A stretch of 64,000 nt of DNA from Perognathus longimembris pacificus (lineage: Eukaryota > Chordata > Mammalia > Rodentia > Heteromyidae): positions 121,620,958-121,684,957 of the forward strand of contig NC_063161.1 in assembly GCF_023159225.1 (NCBI RefSeq), in the 5' to 3' direction. A model generated the notes under the pieces. The model searched no databases. It saw only the letters and a program-made list of their open reading frames with translations, and had not been told where the DNA came from. Both the position numbers and the translations under genes were made by a program. Positions within the stretch are counted from its first letter, which is position 1, and every line of letters starts with the position of its first letter. Shown in pieces: positions 46,630 through 58,556 of this stretch.

Positions 46630-46757
46630 TTTTATTTTACTTTTCTCTCTATATGTTGCCTACGTGGCCATGAATGCCTAACAACCCTTTTAACATTCCT
46701 CTTGCCATAGTCTGCTAAACAGCTAGGATTATAGGCATGTGCCACCATGACAAACTC
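46630..46757 (-). repeat. B1/7SL-like monomer, antisense, old
   Basis: TATATGTTGCCTACGTGGCC, CTGCTAAACAGCTAGGATTA and TAGGCATGTGCCACCATGAC correspond to antisense B1/Alu ('atgttgcccaggctgg', 'agctgggattataggc', 'gtgccaccacg'). Confidence 0.72.
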
Positions 46758-47212
46758 CCAGAAGCTGATTTTTAAATGTAAGAATATCATGAATTTATGT
46801 TTGATTTACATGTTCTTCAGTTCAATGACTTACACCTCATGGCCATTTTGATAATCTTATCTGTTTTTGCTTATTGGTTTACCTTTTCATGGTTTGAAAA
46901 TTCAACCCAGAAGAAATTTACAATGTTGTTCTAGAAAGTATGGCAATTCTTCAAACTTATACATTATTTTTGCAATCAAATATTTATTTATTCCTTTATT
47001 CCAATAATTGTATAATTATATCTTGCCCATACTTACAGGCAATGGATACTAGTTTTCTACTTCCTAATTTTTATTTTAAATGTTCTATAACTTCCCAAGT
47101 TCTCTTAGCTCTCTCATGACCAACCTTTCCAGTCCATCTGCTGTTATTAAAAGAAAAAACGATCTCAGATTAAAAAGCTCAGTGATAATTTCTTAATGTT
47201 TATCTATACAAG
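46758..47212. other. unique AT-rich sequence
   Basis: No feature recognised. Confidence 0.4.
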
Positions 47213-47515
47213 TGGAGTATCCTGTATCAGAAATGCTTGGGACCAAACCAAGTCAGTGTTGGGACTTCTTTCCAGATTTGGGAATATTTGAATGTATAAA
47301 ATAAGATACCTTGTGGATGGGACCCAGATTTAAATAGGGAAGTACTAGATATTTCATATGATACCTTGTACCCACAGCCTCTAGGTAGTATTTTGTGTAC
47401 CTATATTTTTACTGCATCCCATCACATGAAGCAAGGTGTGTACCTGTATACTTATGAAAAAGTTTCAAGTTTTGGAGCACTTCAGATTTGGCATTTTGCT
47501 ATCCTGTATGTAAAT
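47213..47515 (+). mobile_element. old DNA-transposon-like repeat
   Basis: Starts GGAGTATCCTGTATCAGAAATG, has GGATGGGACCC and ends GGAGCACTTCAGATTTGGC. The family consensus I recall has complementary ends ('gagtatcccttatctgaaatgc' and 'gcatttcagatttcagattt'), as in a nonautonomous DNA transposon. Name not recalled with confidence. A second piece lies at 63420. Confidence 0.6.
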
Positions 47516-48334
47516 TCATTTTAGCAGTCAAATATGGTACAATGTGCTTTTTCTCTCTTGACTGAAATTTCAATCTACTTAATAAGATGAGCACCTTGGC
47601 TAAATATAAATTTCTTGAGCACAAACCACAAGCTCACCTCTAACTCTATCAATTGATACAACCTCACAGCAAGTCTAGGAGATTAAATTATGCTTCTTGA
47701 AAGTCTAAATGTTGACAAAACCAACCACTTCAATGACTTGTTCCTTTCTTTTGTCAATGTGGAGTTGTAAATGCTCTACAGGCAGCTCTTATGTGGGGAA
47801 AACAGCTTGAAAGTTCCCTGACCATTTTTCAAACTGGTATTCAATAATCAAGTCTAACTTTAGCTTAATACTTGGGTTTGTATTTGTATTAGGGGATAGA
47901 AAAGATATAGGCTATGAGGTAAAAGCTATGTTTTGTTTGACATAAGTACATTAGGATAAAATTAGACACTTAAAGTAGTATCAATCAGGTACAGCCAGAG
48001 AAGCTAGCTTATTGCATGTGTGCAATAGAGATGGATCTTTACTGACACCCAGGCTCTGAAATGCTAAGGATTTCTGATGAGAAGTATCTGTTGTACTCCA
48101 TATGTTTTTTTTTTTTGTTGTTGTTGGTGGCGGTTTTTTTTTAATGTGATATTGCTTGTTTCTTTTCTATTTAATCAGCATGGTAAATACATTTTAAGAT
48201 AAAAATTCAGTGATGATACTTTTAAGAATCACAAAGGCAATTCAGTGTCAAGATAGTATGTGCCTAAAGGGAGAAAGATTTTCAGCAGGTGATTGTGCTT
48301 TGGTGGGCTAAAAAAATATCAATTGTTCCATCAA
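47516..48334. other. unique sequence
   Basis: No feature recognised apart from T runs at 48105-48140. Confidence 0.4.
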
Positions 48335-48640
48335 ATATCTGTGCATTTGCTATGAGCTTGGTCATGTTCCAGGGTTCTGGGATTCTGAAGAGAACACTAT
48401 ACAAGTTCTGTGCTCACAGTGCTTACATGGTAGTGTGATAAATAGACACCTAGGATAATGTTAGGTTATGTAAGTACTGTGAAGAAAATAAAAGGTTTGG
48501 TCATCTGGTGACTCAATGGCTCTGGTTTTAGAAGGAAGATTTCTTTGAGGAAGTGACACCTGAGGGGAGATGGGGTTGCATGGAAGGATAAGTTATATGA
48601 TAAAACCCCAGGGAACAGACTACCAGGAATTGACACACTG
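48335..48640 (+). repeat. ancient L2/MIR-era repeat
   Basis: CAAATATCTGTGCATTTGC, TTCCAGGGTTCTGGGATTC, GCTCACAGTGCTTACATGG, AAGTACTGTGAAGAAAATAA, TTCTTTGAGGAAGTGACACC follow a common mammalian repeat ('ctcatggagcttacattctag', 'gaggaggtgacatttgag'). I recall it as L2-associated; family uncertain. Confidence 0.55.
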
Positions 48641-49046
48641 AAGAAATACCTGTAGGTGGAAATGAACTTGGAAGGTTTTCAGAAGCTTAAAGAAGTATTA
48701 TGTTTAGAGCTTAGTGGTTGATCAGAAGCATTACTGGACAAGTAGGGGGTTCGATTTCAATATCAACTCTATAGGAGGCAAAGGGACATAGGCAAAGGGA
48801 ACTGACTTCTTTTTCTTAGAAAATTCTGAGTGTTGTGACTCCTGTGAGAAAATAGACTATATTTGGTTAGGATAGAGGCAGAAATGACAATTTAGATGTC
48901 TGGGTGACTTGTCATTAGAATTGTGAATGGATAGGAGTTAGGGAATGTAAAGCTTAGATATGGATTATCTCTCTGTGAAATTCATGTTGAAATTTGATTA
49001 TTACTATGGCAAAGTAGGGGATGGGCATTTAAGAGGTGAATGAGAT
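48641..49046. other. unique sequence
   Basis: No separate feature recognised; may extend the ancient repeat. Confidence 0.35.
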
Positions 49047-49261
49047 GGGCTCCAGTGGCTCATGTCTGTAATCTTAGCTACTCAGAAAGCTGAGATTGGA
49101 GGATTGTAGCTCAAAGCCAGCCTGGGCAGGAAAGTTCATGAGACTTATTTCTAAGTAACCACCAGAAAACCAGAAGTGGTGCTGTGGCTCAAAGTGGTAA
49201 CACGCTTCCCTTGACCAAAAGAGAACTCAGGGACTATGCTCTGAGTTCAAGCTCCAAAACC

Positions 49262-49263
<2 letters not shown>
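49047..49263 (+). repeat. Type 2 SINE
   Basis: CCAGTGGCTCATGTCTGTAA, AGCTACTCAGAAAGCTGAG, CTCAAAGCCAGCCTGGGC, GGTGCTGTGGCTCAAAGTGG, CTCTGAGTTCAAGCTCC. Confidence 0.92.

Positions 49264-49293
<30 letters not shown>
49264..49293 (+). repeat. (CA)n microsatellite at SINE tail
   Basis: About 15 CA units directly continuing the 3' end of the preceding type 2 SINE. Confidence 0.96.
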
Positions 49294-49449
49294 TCTTGAG
49301 GTGATTGAGTCGTTAAGATGTATTAATGTTTTTCTCTCTGAAGTGTGTAGCTTTCTCAGATTTTCCCACCAGGGACTTTTCCACTCTTGATTTTCATACA
49401 AGAACCTGATCCCTGAGCAACTGCATTCATTCCCATATAAATATGATTC

Positions 49450-49808
49450 TCTTTGGAGTGGTTGATTCTCTCAAGAGTGAGGTTTTCTCTTCCCATGAGA
49501 CTATTTATTACTGCAGTGGGTGATATTTGTGAGTGAGTCTATTCCCTCACAAAAGTACATAGATTCTCCTGTGAGTTGGTCATTTCTCTAAGGAGTGGGT
49601 TAATTTTCATATGAATACAGCAATTCTCATTCAAGATGATAGGTTCTGGTAGAAATGGGTTTTCTGTTCGATGATTTTTGCAGGATTGGGTTAGTATTCA
49701 TTCTATAAGAAAAATTCTTCTGTGAATCTAATAACTCACGTAATAATGTAGATTCTCATGGGAAGAGGCCAGTCCTTGAGCAAGGCCAATTGTCCTGGGA
49801 GTTAGTTA
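49450..49808 (+). repeat. degenerate ~20-bp tandem array
   Basis: Repeating pattern TTCTC-NNNN-GAGTGGGTTA with period 17-24 bp, for example GATTCTCTTTGGAGTGGTT, GATTCTCTCAAGAGTGAGG, GATTCTCCTGTGAGTTGGTC, TTTCTCTAAGGAGTGGGTTA, TTCTCATTCAAGATGATAGG, GATTCTCATGGGAAGAGGCC. About 16 units, all diverged. It looks like an ancient minisatellite; a related short motif is found in some MaLR-type LTRs. Confidence 0.6.
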
Positions 49809-50174
49809 CTAAAAAATATTCTTAAGTCTTAAATGCTAGCTAGTGATAAAAAGTGATAGCTACAATCAATGTGTGGTAGCTAAGCAAAGAAAGTAGAGCC
49901 AGTGTCAGATCTTTTTTAATGGTGTTTTAAAATAGAGATACAGCATTTGACATAGAGTATTTGTACTTCAATATCAGTAAACAAAATATATCTTGTGTTC
50001 TTGTGGGTGAGCAAGACATGTATGCATTGAGTCTCTTTGTAATAAAATGGACTAATAATTGACAGAAGAGTAACCAAACAAACTGTTATATATTCTTCCT
50101 TCCAGAGAGAAATTATGACTGACAACCTTGTGACCTGTCCATGAACTTGTCCTGCTTACTTATTTTAGAACTAA

Positions 50175-50990
50175 TGGCTTGTTTAAAACTATAGAGGAAA
50201 GTCTTATCAGATTTGTAGATGACAGGCTAGGAGGAATACAGAACTCACTGGATGATAGCATTAAGGATGCTCAAAGATCTTGACAAGCTGGAATGATCTG
50301 AACTGAAATAACATAACAAAATTTAACAGGGACAAATATAAAGTCCTCTACTGGGTCAGAAACCAGACATACAGCTGTGTTTACAGCGAATGAAAAGTTA
50401 AGCTTATGAGCAGAATGTGTGAAAATGCTCAGAGGTATAGATGACAGTCATATCTTTAGAAATCTACATTGTGATTTAGATGTCTCCAGAGCTAATGTGA
50501 ATGGCCAGGGGAAGGCATTCAGTACATAAATAGGATCTATAATGAAAATGGACACGGACTCCAGTTTTTAAGGACTGTGATGATTTAGTGGTAAGATTAT
50601 ATTGAGAGGTCAGTAATTAGACAAACTAAAACATATTGAAAAGAGATTGGGGTAAAGAAACGTCAAAGTCTGCTAATGAAGGACATTTGGATCTCTTTAG
50701 AGAACAGATTCTGTTTGTCTTAGAGACATGAATAAAGTATTTTAAAGGCATATTTTAAAAGTGATTAAACAGTCCTTTGAAAAATTTTGGTGCAATCCAA
50801 GTCATATGCATAAGCTGAAATTTTAGATTGAGAACATCTCAGTGCAAGGAAGAACTTTTTAACAAGTAGTCCAACGAAGGTGTTGTCTCTATAAAACAAA
50901 TTGTTTTCAGTGATGGTACTGGACTAGCCTGTGCTACTATGGACAGAGGTGTTGCAGAGTGAATAAAACATTTTTAAACATGGCTTGTTG
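50175..50990 (+). repeat. L3/CR1-type LINE relic
   Basis: TCAGATTTGTAGATGACAGG, AAGATCTTGACAAGCTGGAA, AACAGGGACAAATATAAAG, GTGATTTAGATGTC, and near the end CAGTGCAAGGAAGAACTTTT with GATGGTACTGGACTAGCC follow the C-terminal reverse-transcriptase and 3' region of CR1/L3 LINEs. The early motif corresponds to the FADD-containing strand ('agatttgtagatgaca'). Stops break all frames. These elements have been inactive in mammals since long before rodents. Confidence 0.68.
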
Positions 50991-51355
50991 GGATAATCTG
51001 TGTTATCTCTAGTTATATCTTCCACACTGAGATTTTTATGATAAGCTGAAAGGAATTTAAGATGCAGAAATAAGCATGGAAGTTGATATTTCATAACAGA
51101 AATGGCTTCTCAGTCAGCTTTCTCCCTGGGATCAGCTTCATAATTTTTTCTTATATTAACTTAAAACAGATTCAGATTTTACAATTTAGGATATTATCGT
51201 AATTACCCCTTCTTTCTACTTTTTATAAATTTAATTTGAGTCCACATTTAAAATGACTGAAATAATTTTCCCAGACTCTGAAAGTGCTTTAGAAGGTATA
51301 TAATAATAACATCCAAAAATTCTTTTATTAAAATATCCAGACAATTAAGTCACAA
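50991..51355. other. unique AT-rich sequence
   Basis: No feature recognised. Confidence 0.4.
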
Positions 51356-51440
51356 GACTGGGATCTAGCTAAGTGGTAGAACAATTGTCTAGCATGCACA
51401 AAGCTGATTTTGATCTCTAGCACTAGAACACAGAAAACTT
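51356..51440 (+). repeat. ID-like monomer
   Basis: GACTGGGATCTAGCTAAGTGG, GTCTAGCATGCACAAAGC, TTTGATCTCTAGCACTAG follow the ID core with its A and B boxes; then an A-rich tail. No right arm. Confidence 0.72.
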
Positions 51441-53449
51441 AAATAAACCATAGTAATTTTGCTGTGCATAACAGTTTGACATTAATGACTCTATTTACTG
51501 TAAAACATATTGAAAAGTGAGTTTTACTTTGTTTTCATTAATTCCTAGGCAAGAAGTATTTTGATCTTTTCAACAAACTTCTGAATTCTCAAGCTACATG
51601 AATCACTTGGTTGTACAACTGTTTAATATTGTGGTATTAGTGATTAGCCCAACAGACTGCAGCCACTTAACAATGTTGAGCAGTGATTGCTAAATAGGCC
51701 TAGCAATTGGTAGAAACATTAGTAATTATACACACCAGAAAAGGAATCCTCAAACTTGAGTATCCATTCTTCTCCTGGAAAGCTTGTTTTGACACAGTAG
51801 ATCTAGTACAGTGTAGGATCTTGAAAGTGTCTTGGTAAAGTTGCTTCTACAGCTCATGCACTACAAGGTATCAGGGAGTCTCAGAATTGTTGGGAGTTCT
51901 GAGGGTGTAGATTTGAGGCAAACATATTATGAACGTGGCTCCATACTTTTTGTGGGCTCGATGAAGAAGTCACTGCCTGCTTTGTTGATATATGGGAGCA
52001 GTGTTATTCCAGCAAGTAGATTTTCAGGCAACTACCAGTGATATCAGTAACAATGCCAACTTAATATCAGGAAATTTGACTTGTACCTGCAATACCTTCC
52101 AATTCTATGTGCCTCTGTTACTACTCCTACCATTCACATGAGTGGAAAGTCTTCCATGGACAACAGAACAGGTAGAGACTAAATCACAGGATGGCATGGC
52201 CTGTGAGGGAGCCAGCATCTCAGTTCTTTCTCTCACATTAGGGAAGCAACACATTTGCATACACATGAATTAATATTATAAAGATATTACAAAATTAATC
52301 TTGCTAATATATTTTAGAGCTTGGTACTGAATCATATTTCAATTCTTATGGCACAACTGAACTTAGAGAGAGAAAAATCTCTTCTGAAAAATTTCCATTT
52401 GTAAGGCTGTGAGAGGAAAAAGTAAAGCTATGCACCTTATCACCTTATGTGATCCTACTGTGATTTCATGAAGCATTTTTAAGGTAGTTAGACACATTTA
52501 TGAATATGAGGTATGTGCTGGTTGCTATGATAAAAGGACTAAGATGTGCCTTTTGAGGTATGGAGTTTGAAGTGTAATGAAAGAAATAGTAAAATAGATA
52601 TGGCATTTCAATACAGACCCTGATTTTTGCTCACAAAGTGATGGATTTCAAAGCATGTACTGCGTGCATAAAGTTCATTTGTTCAAAATGACTTGTATGT
52701 CAACATCTATAGTTATTGTGTAAACTGTAACTGTGGGTTGGGTTGAGTTTTACTCTCCCATATTACATAAAAGTATTCATAGTTTGTGTTTCACTTCTTT
52801 CTATAAATTAAATGTATAACAAGATATTGCTTCAAATGGCACAGATCAACAAACTATCCAGAGGCCACATCAAAACTAAGAGAACAATCGCTAATGATCT
52901 GAGGATTAAGGACCAAACCGAGTCTCTTCTTTTGTTGTGTCCCTCTTTTCACAATTATTAAGTAGAGGATCATCTATGCGATGCTGGCATAATAAAAAGT
53001 GAAAAGCCGATAGTATTGGCAGAGAGAATGGGTGGGTGGTTCTTTACTCTGGGGAGTGAGGAATGGTGCCTTGGGGGATAGGTCACCAGAGCCAAGTACC
53101 CAAGGAAGGACTATTAATCAGCCTAGAGAAAGAAGCAGGCCTTTGACAAAGAGGTGTGGAATGTTTCTGTGGAAGAAATAGAAACACATAAAAGCATTGT
53201 ACTTTGAAGCTTGGCAGACTGGAAGGGTAGACTGCAGAAATGAGTAGACAAGGTATAAGAATCTAGTGGGTATCCATTGTGTGGTGATAAGCATAGCAAT
53301 GAGTACTTGTGGTATCCGATAGTCAACTCCCTTTTCCATAGAGAAGCAGCTGTGAGCCTATAGATGGGAGCTGAGGCAGGTCACAGAAGGCCTCACAGGC
53401 TGTATCAGAAAATAGGTGTGTATACTTTCTGTGATGGTGGCCATCTCTT
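51441..53449. other. unique sequence
   Basis: Two kilobases without recognisable repeat or gene. Overlapping antisense reading frames at 53118-53339 and a 69-codon frame at 51832-52041 have no domain. Confidence 0.38.
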
Positions 53450-53463
53450 CCCTAGCATCTCTT

Positions 53464-53683
53464 ATTTATTTTTTTATTTTTTTATTTTTTGGCCAGTCCT
53501 GGGCCTTGGACTCAGGGCCTGAGCACTGTCCCTGGCTTCTTTTTGCTCAAGGCTAGCACTCTGCCACTTGAGCCACAGTGCCACTTCTGGCCGTTTTCTG
53601 TATATGTGCTGCTGGGGAATAGAACCTAGGGCTTCATGTATATGAGGCAAGCACTCTTGCCACTAGACCATATTCCCAGCCCC
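53464..53683 (-). repeat. Type 1 (IDL-Geo) SINE, antisense
   Basis: Tail (TTTTTTA)n, then GGCCAGTCCTGGGCCTTGG, GCTCAAGGCTAGCACTCTGCC, ending GACCATATTCCCAGCCCC. TSD CCCTAGCATCTCTT at 53450-53463 and 53684-53697. Confidence 0.95.
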
Positions 53684-53697
53684 CCCTAGCATCTCTT

Positions 53698-55048
53698 GTG
53701 CATTATACTTTATGGTAAAAAATAATCCCCCAACCAACAGCTGAATGCCTGACTCTTCACTGAATGGCCGCCTTTTTGTTTGTCTTTGAAACAAATGCAC
53801 ACTAAATTCTGACAAGTGTTCATTTTCTGTAGGGCTTGTTTTATATTTGAGACACACAAAGGCCAAAGAGATTAGGGACTTCATTCAAAAAACTGTATTT
53901 CTTTGTATTATTCTTTTCCTCCTCCCATCTCTTCTTTCCTCCAGGGGTACCACATAGAAGGGAAAAGAACTAGGCAGATATAATAATCAAGTCATTAATA
54001 TTCCCCATCCTTAGAAAAAACTTCTGGGGCTACCTCCATATATCCCATAATGAAATGAGACACCATTTTTAATGTTTCCAAAGTAATATTGTCTTTCTCT
54101 ACACTTTCCTTTTCATTTCTTATTTACTATTTAAGATGCTAGAAATTGAATAAGAAAGAACTATAAATATACTGCTATTAGAGTACTTATTATCTATACT
54201 TAATGTAGTTATCTTTCATGCTCAAGAACATGGATGTATGAAAGTAATGATTTAACCATTCTTTATATTAAAAGTGGATGCTTTAAAATTTTCTGCTGCC
54301 TTTCACATTTCTTGAATATGTAAAAGCTTTTTGCAGTGGTTGGATGTATTTAAACATATTACAGTCCAATTAATGATTTATGCTACCAAGCCTAATGCAG
54401 ATTATTTCTATTTTTGTTGCTCAGTGTTAAAACAGAAAATTTATAAATAGCGGGTCTGGGTGGGCTTGGCGTCATGGTGGCTGCTTGTACAATCTAAGCA
54501 GCTCTGTGATATCCTGTTTTTGCCACAGAGGGGCATCACTGGGCTTTTCTTTGTTCAGCCCTCTCCACAGTCAGAAAATGAACCCCTAGGAACTTATTTT
54601 CCACCAGTTTTAAAAGGAAAAAAAAACACATACAGTAATATATAAAAGAAAAAAAAAACAAAAACAAACTTCCAGAGTTAGTAGGAATTTACAAATTATA
54701 TGTGATTTTTAAGCTCGAGAGATACGGTCCTGAGTAGATTATCTCAGGCAGCAGAATCTTTTACTGCTTCTTTTGATAGAAGCAATTATTCCTGTTTCTA
54801 GCTATATAAATTTTTTTTATGTAAAACACTTCAACATTTCAAGAGAAGCTGTGACCCTTATCTCAATAGGATACTGGGTTAAATGGGAGATGGGGAAACC
54901 ATGCATCTCATTGGTCATGACTTCCTCTGGAAGAGAATATAACTCATTAGAGCCTAGACATGTCAGAAGTAATTTGAAAATGTCTTTTCCTGCTGCCATT
55001 GGAGTCCCCTCCCACCATCTCCCGAAATAACTGTTGCATAAACCAGGT
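53698..55048. other. unique sequence
   Basis: No repeat family recognised; A-rich tracts near 54615-54665. Overlapping sense and antisense frames at 54773-55074 are featureless. Confidence 0.38.
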
Positions 55049-55110
55049 GCTCTTGCTACCTCCTGACCACACATAGCATGCTCTTACTACCTCCTGACCA
55101 CACATAGCGT
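55049..55110 (+). repeat. 31-bp tandem duplication
   Basis: Two units of the form GCTCTT(G/A)CTACCTCCTGACC ... ATAGC, with two differences (55049-55079, 55080-55110). Confidence 0.93.
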
Positions 55111-56780
55111 GTTCCAAGAAAAGGGAAGAAATCAGGCAGAAAGGCAGAAGGAATGAAACACAATGACAACATCCAGTGTTTGTATCCAGTGGTCCCAGAA
55201 TATGAGACATAAGTATGACTTTTACATCAAAGACCAGCTGATGGAAATGATTATCCTGTCCCATTGAATCTGCATCTAAAGATGACCCTAAGATCAGGAT
55301 CACAAGAACCACTTTCCTGCCCCCGCCCCCAATACTTTTAAGCAAAACTTATTTAAAATAACATTGAAAAAGACTGCTGGTATTTTCTTTAGAAGAAGAA
55401 TCCGTCTGGAACAATCATTGTCAGAACTGTGGAGGACTCACTAGGTATTCTTGAGAAGGAGCATAAGGGCAGAGGTAGCTACAGAGTAACTAAGCTACAA
55501 CTCAAATGAAAATGGGGAGGTGGCTGCTTTGCCTCCAATTCCATTTGGGGGACTAATGCTTTGATGTTTTCATTCCCCTCTTCCAGTCACTAAGTGATTA
55601 TACTTTCTGTTTCAGTTTGGGGGAGCTAATTAATTTTGTGCCATGACATTAAATTAATAGTATACTTCAAAGATATTTAAATGTTTGCATGCCAATTGGC
55701 ATTTAAAATTTGTAAAAATCACAATTTGTTTTTACTTCACTGGGTTTCTTCATTGCATCCCTGCCACCTTCCCATCAGTACTTGGGCTTTTGGCTGTTTT
55801 TCATCGTTTCTCTCCACCTATTCTTTCTGCTTTCACTATTTGCCATCATTACTTATCTCTAGTTGGGAAAAACAGCAAGAAACTTGCCACAAGATATGCC
55901 AAATCCCCTGCTTCCCTTTGGGCCTTTCCTTCCTTTCTCCCCCCCCCCCACCTTTCTTCCTGTATCTTCTCTTTTCCTATCCCTCTCTCTCTTCCTTCAC
56001 CCCTTCCTTCCTAGAAACTGTATTTTATTTTCTTTGTGCTCCTTAGCATCTACACTAGTATATTGGACCCGATCCCCAACTGAATTTGGAAAAGCTTGAG
56101 CCAATTTCAGAAACTTTTAGATTCTAGTTTGCCATCATGACAGAGCTAAAACTTCTTCAATACAAAAATGAGCTCTCAAAATGTAGAGTTGGAAATCAAA
56201 TTTCTGGCCTCCCCTGAAGACTAAGAGGTTTCAAAACATACTTTAAAGTTTTTGTTTTCCAAAGTGGAAAAACAAAAGTATAACTGTCTGATATATTCTT
56301 TCACTGGAATTCTTGAACTCGTCAGAGTGCCTGATTCTGGGTGATGTGATTCTATTTTCTTAATTTGAGTATTTATCATTTTTCTTCCATATTTTATTAT
56401 GCCAGATTCACACTGCAATTATATCTACTGATTTCTCAGTTATAGACTCTAACAAATTTTGTTTTGCTCTCCCACTTGAGTAGTCGTAATTATGCTTTAC
56501 TACATCCCACTACCTTGGGCTTAATTCATGTATCCAGATACAGAATCTAGAAGCCAATCTGCATAGCCAGGCTGTTACTGTTCGTGCTTTCCATCACTGG
56601 CAAGAAACACTGCAGTCTGTCTTCTAATTTTGATTCCTCTCTTCCTTACTTGTGCAATATTATCTTAGATTTATGACCCAGAGTGAGTCGTGAGTCATTT
56701 GTAGGTCCATCTTTCCGTCTCACACTTCATCTCTTCTCCTAACCCAATGTTTTCAAAGACTGCAATGCTGAAATGAGTGG
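55111..56780. other. unique sequence with pyrimidine-rich patch
   Basis: A C/T-rich stretch at 55920-56020 produces overlapping Pro/Ser/Phe-rich reading frames (55681-56099) in all three frames, an artefact of composition. No gene seen. Confidence 0.42.
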
Positions 56781-56868
56781 GACTATTCCCTCTCCCCTTC
56801 CCTCCTTCCCTCCTTCTTTCACTTCCTCCCTCCCTTCTACCCTTCCTCCCTCCCTTCCTTGCATTTAT
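56781..56868 (+). repeat. pyrimidine-rich (CCTT)n-like tract
   Basis: Irregular CTCC/CTTC repeats about 85 bp long. Confidence 0.85.
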
Positions 56869-56900
56869 CTTTATTGTATCTATTATGAAAAAGTAAATGA

Positions 56901-57120
56901 ATCAGGTGATTCATGCCTATAATCCTAGCTTATAACCCTATAATTTGAAAGCTGAGACACAGAAAATTGCAGTTCAGTAGAGTGGATTTTGAGGCCAGTC
57001 TAGGAAGAAGAGTAATTATCAAGCAGCATGGCTGGAGGTATGATTCAACTGGTAGAGCCCTTACTGATCAAGCAAGCATGAGTCCCTGAATTTAAACCCT
57101 TGTACCAGATAAAAAGAAAA
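56901..57120 (+). repeat. Type 3 SINE
   Basis: GGTGATTCATGCCTATAATCC, AAAGCTGAGACACAG (B1-like), then GGCTGGAGGTATGATTCAACTG, GAGTCCCTGAATTTAAACCC (ID-like arm without the Geo insertion), then an A-rich tail. Confidence 0.72.
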
Positions 57121-57134
57121 GAAAAAAATTAAAA

Positions 57135-57360
57135 GACCAAATGATAGCTACTGTTTAAAGAATGTCTACTATATATTAGGAACTTTATACAAGCCATTTT
57201 TAATTCTGTCTACAATCATAAGGGTTATTATAAACTCCATTGTGTAATGGAGTTATTGAAAGTTCTGCATGCATCTGTTTAAGTAACTGGATTAAAATTT
57301 AAATGTGATTCTCTTCTGTTGCAATTTCTATGCTTTCCACTTTGCCACACTGCTCTAGAA
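57135..57360 (+). repeat. MIR relic
   Basis: TACTGTTTAAAGAATGTCTAC, TATTAGGAACTTTATAC, GGGTTATTATAAACTCC, AAGTAACTGGATTAAAATTT, GCTTTCCACTTTGCC follow MIR from its 5' part to its 3' end. Confidence 0.6.
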
Positions 57361-57679
57361 ACTATAGAGAAGAATTCAATAGGACACAACCTAGTGGAGT
57401 CAGACAAGTGAATCCCCTATCATTTTAATGGAATCTGAAACATTTGTTAATGGAAAAGTACATCTAAAGTGCATAAGATGCTCAAGGAAGCAGGTAAGGG
57501 CAAGAGAATTCATGCTGAGGAAGAGATTGAGACAAGTGTGAAGGGTACCATCCATGGTGGTAAATTTGTAGGAGTTATATTTGAGCTGGTAAGAGTAAAA
57601 TGAAACTCATGATGCAGAAACTGGAGTTTGCATTTCAAGTAATTTATACATTATTTTTCGGTCTCTTGTTATCATTATC
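57361..57679. other. unique sequence
   Basis: No feature recognised. Confidence 0.4.
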
Positions 57680-57838
57680 TTCCTTCCTTCCTTCCTTCCT
57701 TCCTTCCTTCCTTCCTTCCTTCCTTCCTTCCTTCCTTCCTTCCTTCCTCCCTCCCTCCCTCCCTCCCTCCCTCCCTCCCTCCCTCCCTCCCTCCCTCCCT
57801 CCCTCCTCTCTCCCTCCCTCCCTCCTCTCTCCCTCCCC
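57680..57838 (+). repeat. (TTCC)n (CTCC)n compound microsatellite
   Basis: About 17 TTCC units pass into about 20 CTCC units with two CTCTCT breaks: an all-pyrimidine strand of nearly 160 bp. It ends 20 bp from the tail of the next antisense SINE. The overlapping reading frame (57600-57884) is a repeat artefact. Confidence 0.97.
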
Positions 57839-57860
57839 CTATCTCTCTTTCTTTTTATAT

Positions 57861-58060
57861 TTTTGTGCTAGTTCCAGGGCTTGAACACAGAACTTTATGG
57901 TCTCACTCAGCTAGTGTTCTACCACTTAAACCAGAGCTTCAGTCCAGTATTTTTTTGGTTATTTTGGACCTACAGTCTCACTAAGTTTATTGCTTGGGCT
58001 GTCTTCAAATTTCCATCCTTCAGATCTCAGCTTTTTGAGTGCTTGTAGACATGGATCTGA
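57861..58060 (-). repeat. Type 2 SINE, antisense, diverged
   Basis: GTGCTAGTTCCAGGGCTTGA, CAGCTAGTGTTCTACCAC, then TTCATCCTTCAGATCTCAGC-like B1 arm text near 58010-58030. Confidence 0.76.
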
Positions 58061-58556
58061 CTTTTCAATGACCTTAATTACATTCTAGATCTGAAATTTC
58101 TTTCTCTTTTCATTTGTATCCTTTTAGTTTTCCACTTTATTCTGTGTCACTGAATTAATCTAATGCCTGAAACATGAAACTATATGATTTATAATGCCCA
58201 GTTATTAGAGAAATAGATTAATAAAATTACTCTGCATTTCAATGTTTTGTTTTATGAGTAATCTATAGCATTGACAAAATGGTAAATTTTTCTAGCTAGA
58301 TATGTTGTAAAGGTGCATGAGGGAGGACAAAACACAGATGGCATATGGCATGAGTAATTTTAAAATTTCAAAAGGAGTGACACTATTTCAGTTACAAATT
58401 TGTCTGTGATAAAATACCAAGGTAGATAGTATGACTATTATCATTGGTGACAATGATACTCAACCAGTGTTTGGAACTTTAAATTGTTTAATCAGCTTTA
58501 TGAACATCAGAAAGCTTGCAGTATATTTGACCCAAGCACATCAGTACTCAAATGAT
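58061..58556. other. unique AT-rich sequence
   Basis: No feature recognised. Confidence 0.4.

Noticed and set aside
55681..56099. Three overlapping reading frames of 78-121 codons
   Set aside because: All three frames are open because the strand is pyrimidine-rich; no domain, and composition alone explains them.
57600..57884. 94-codon frame rich in Leu, Pro and Ser
   Set aside because: Encoded by the TTCC/CTCC microsatellite.
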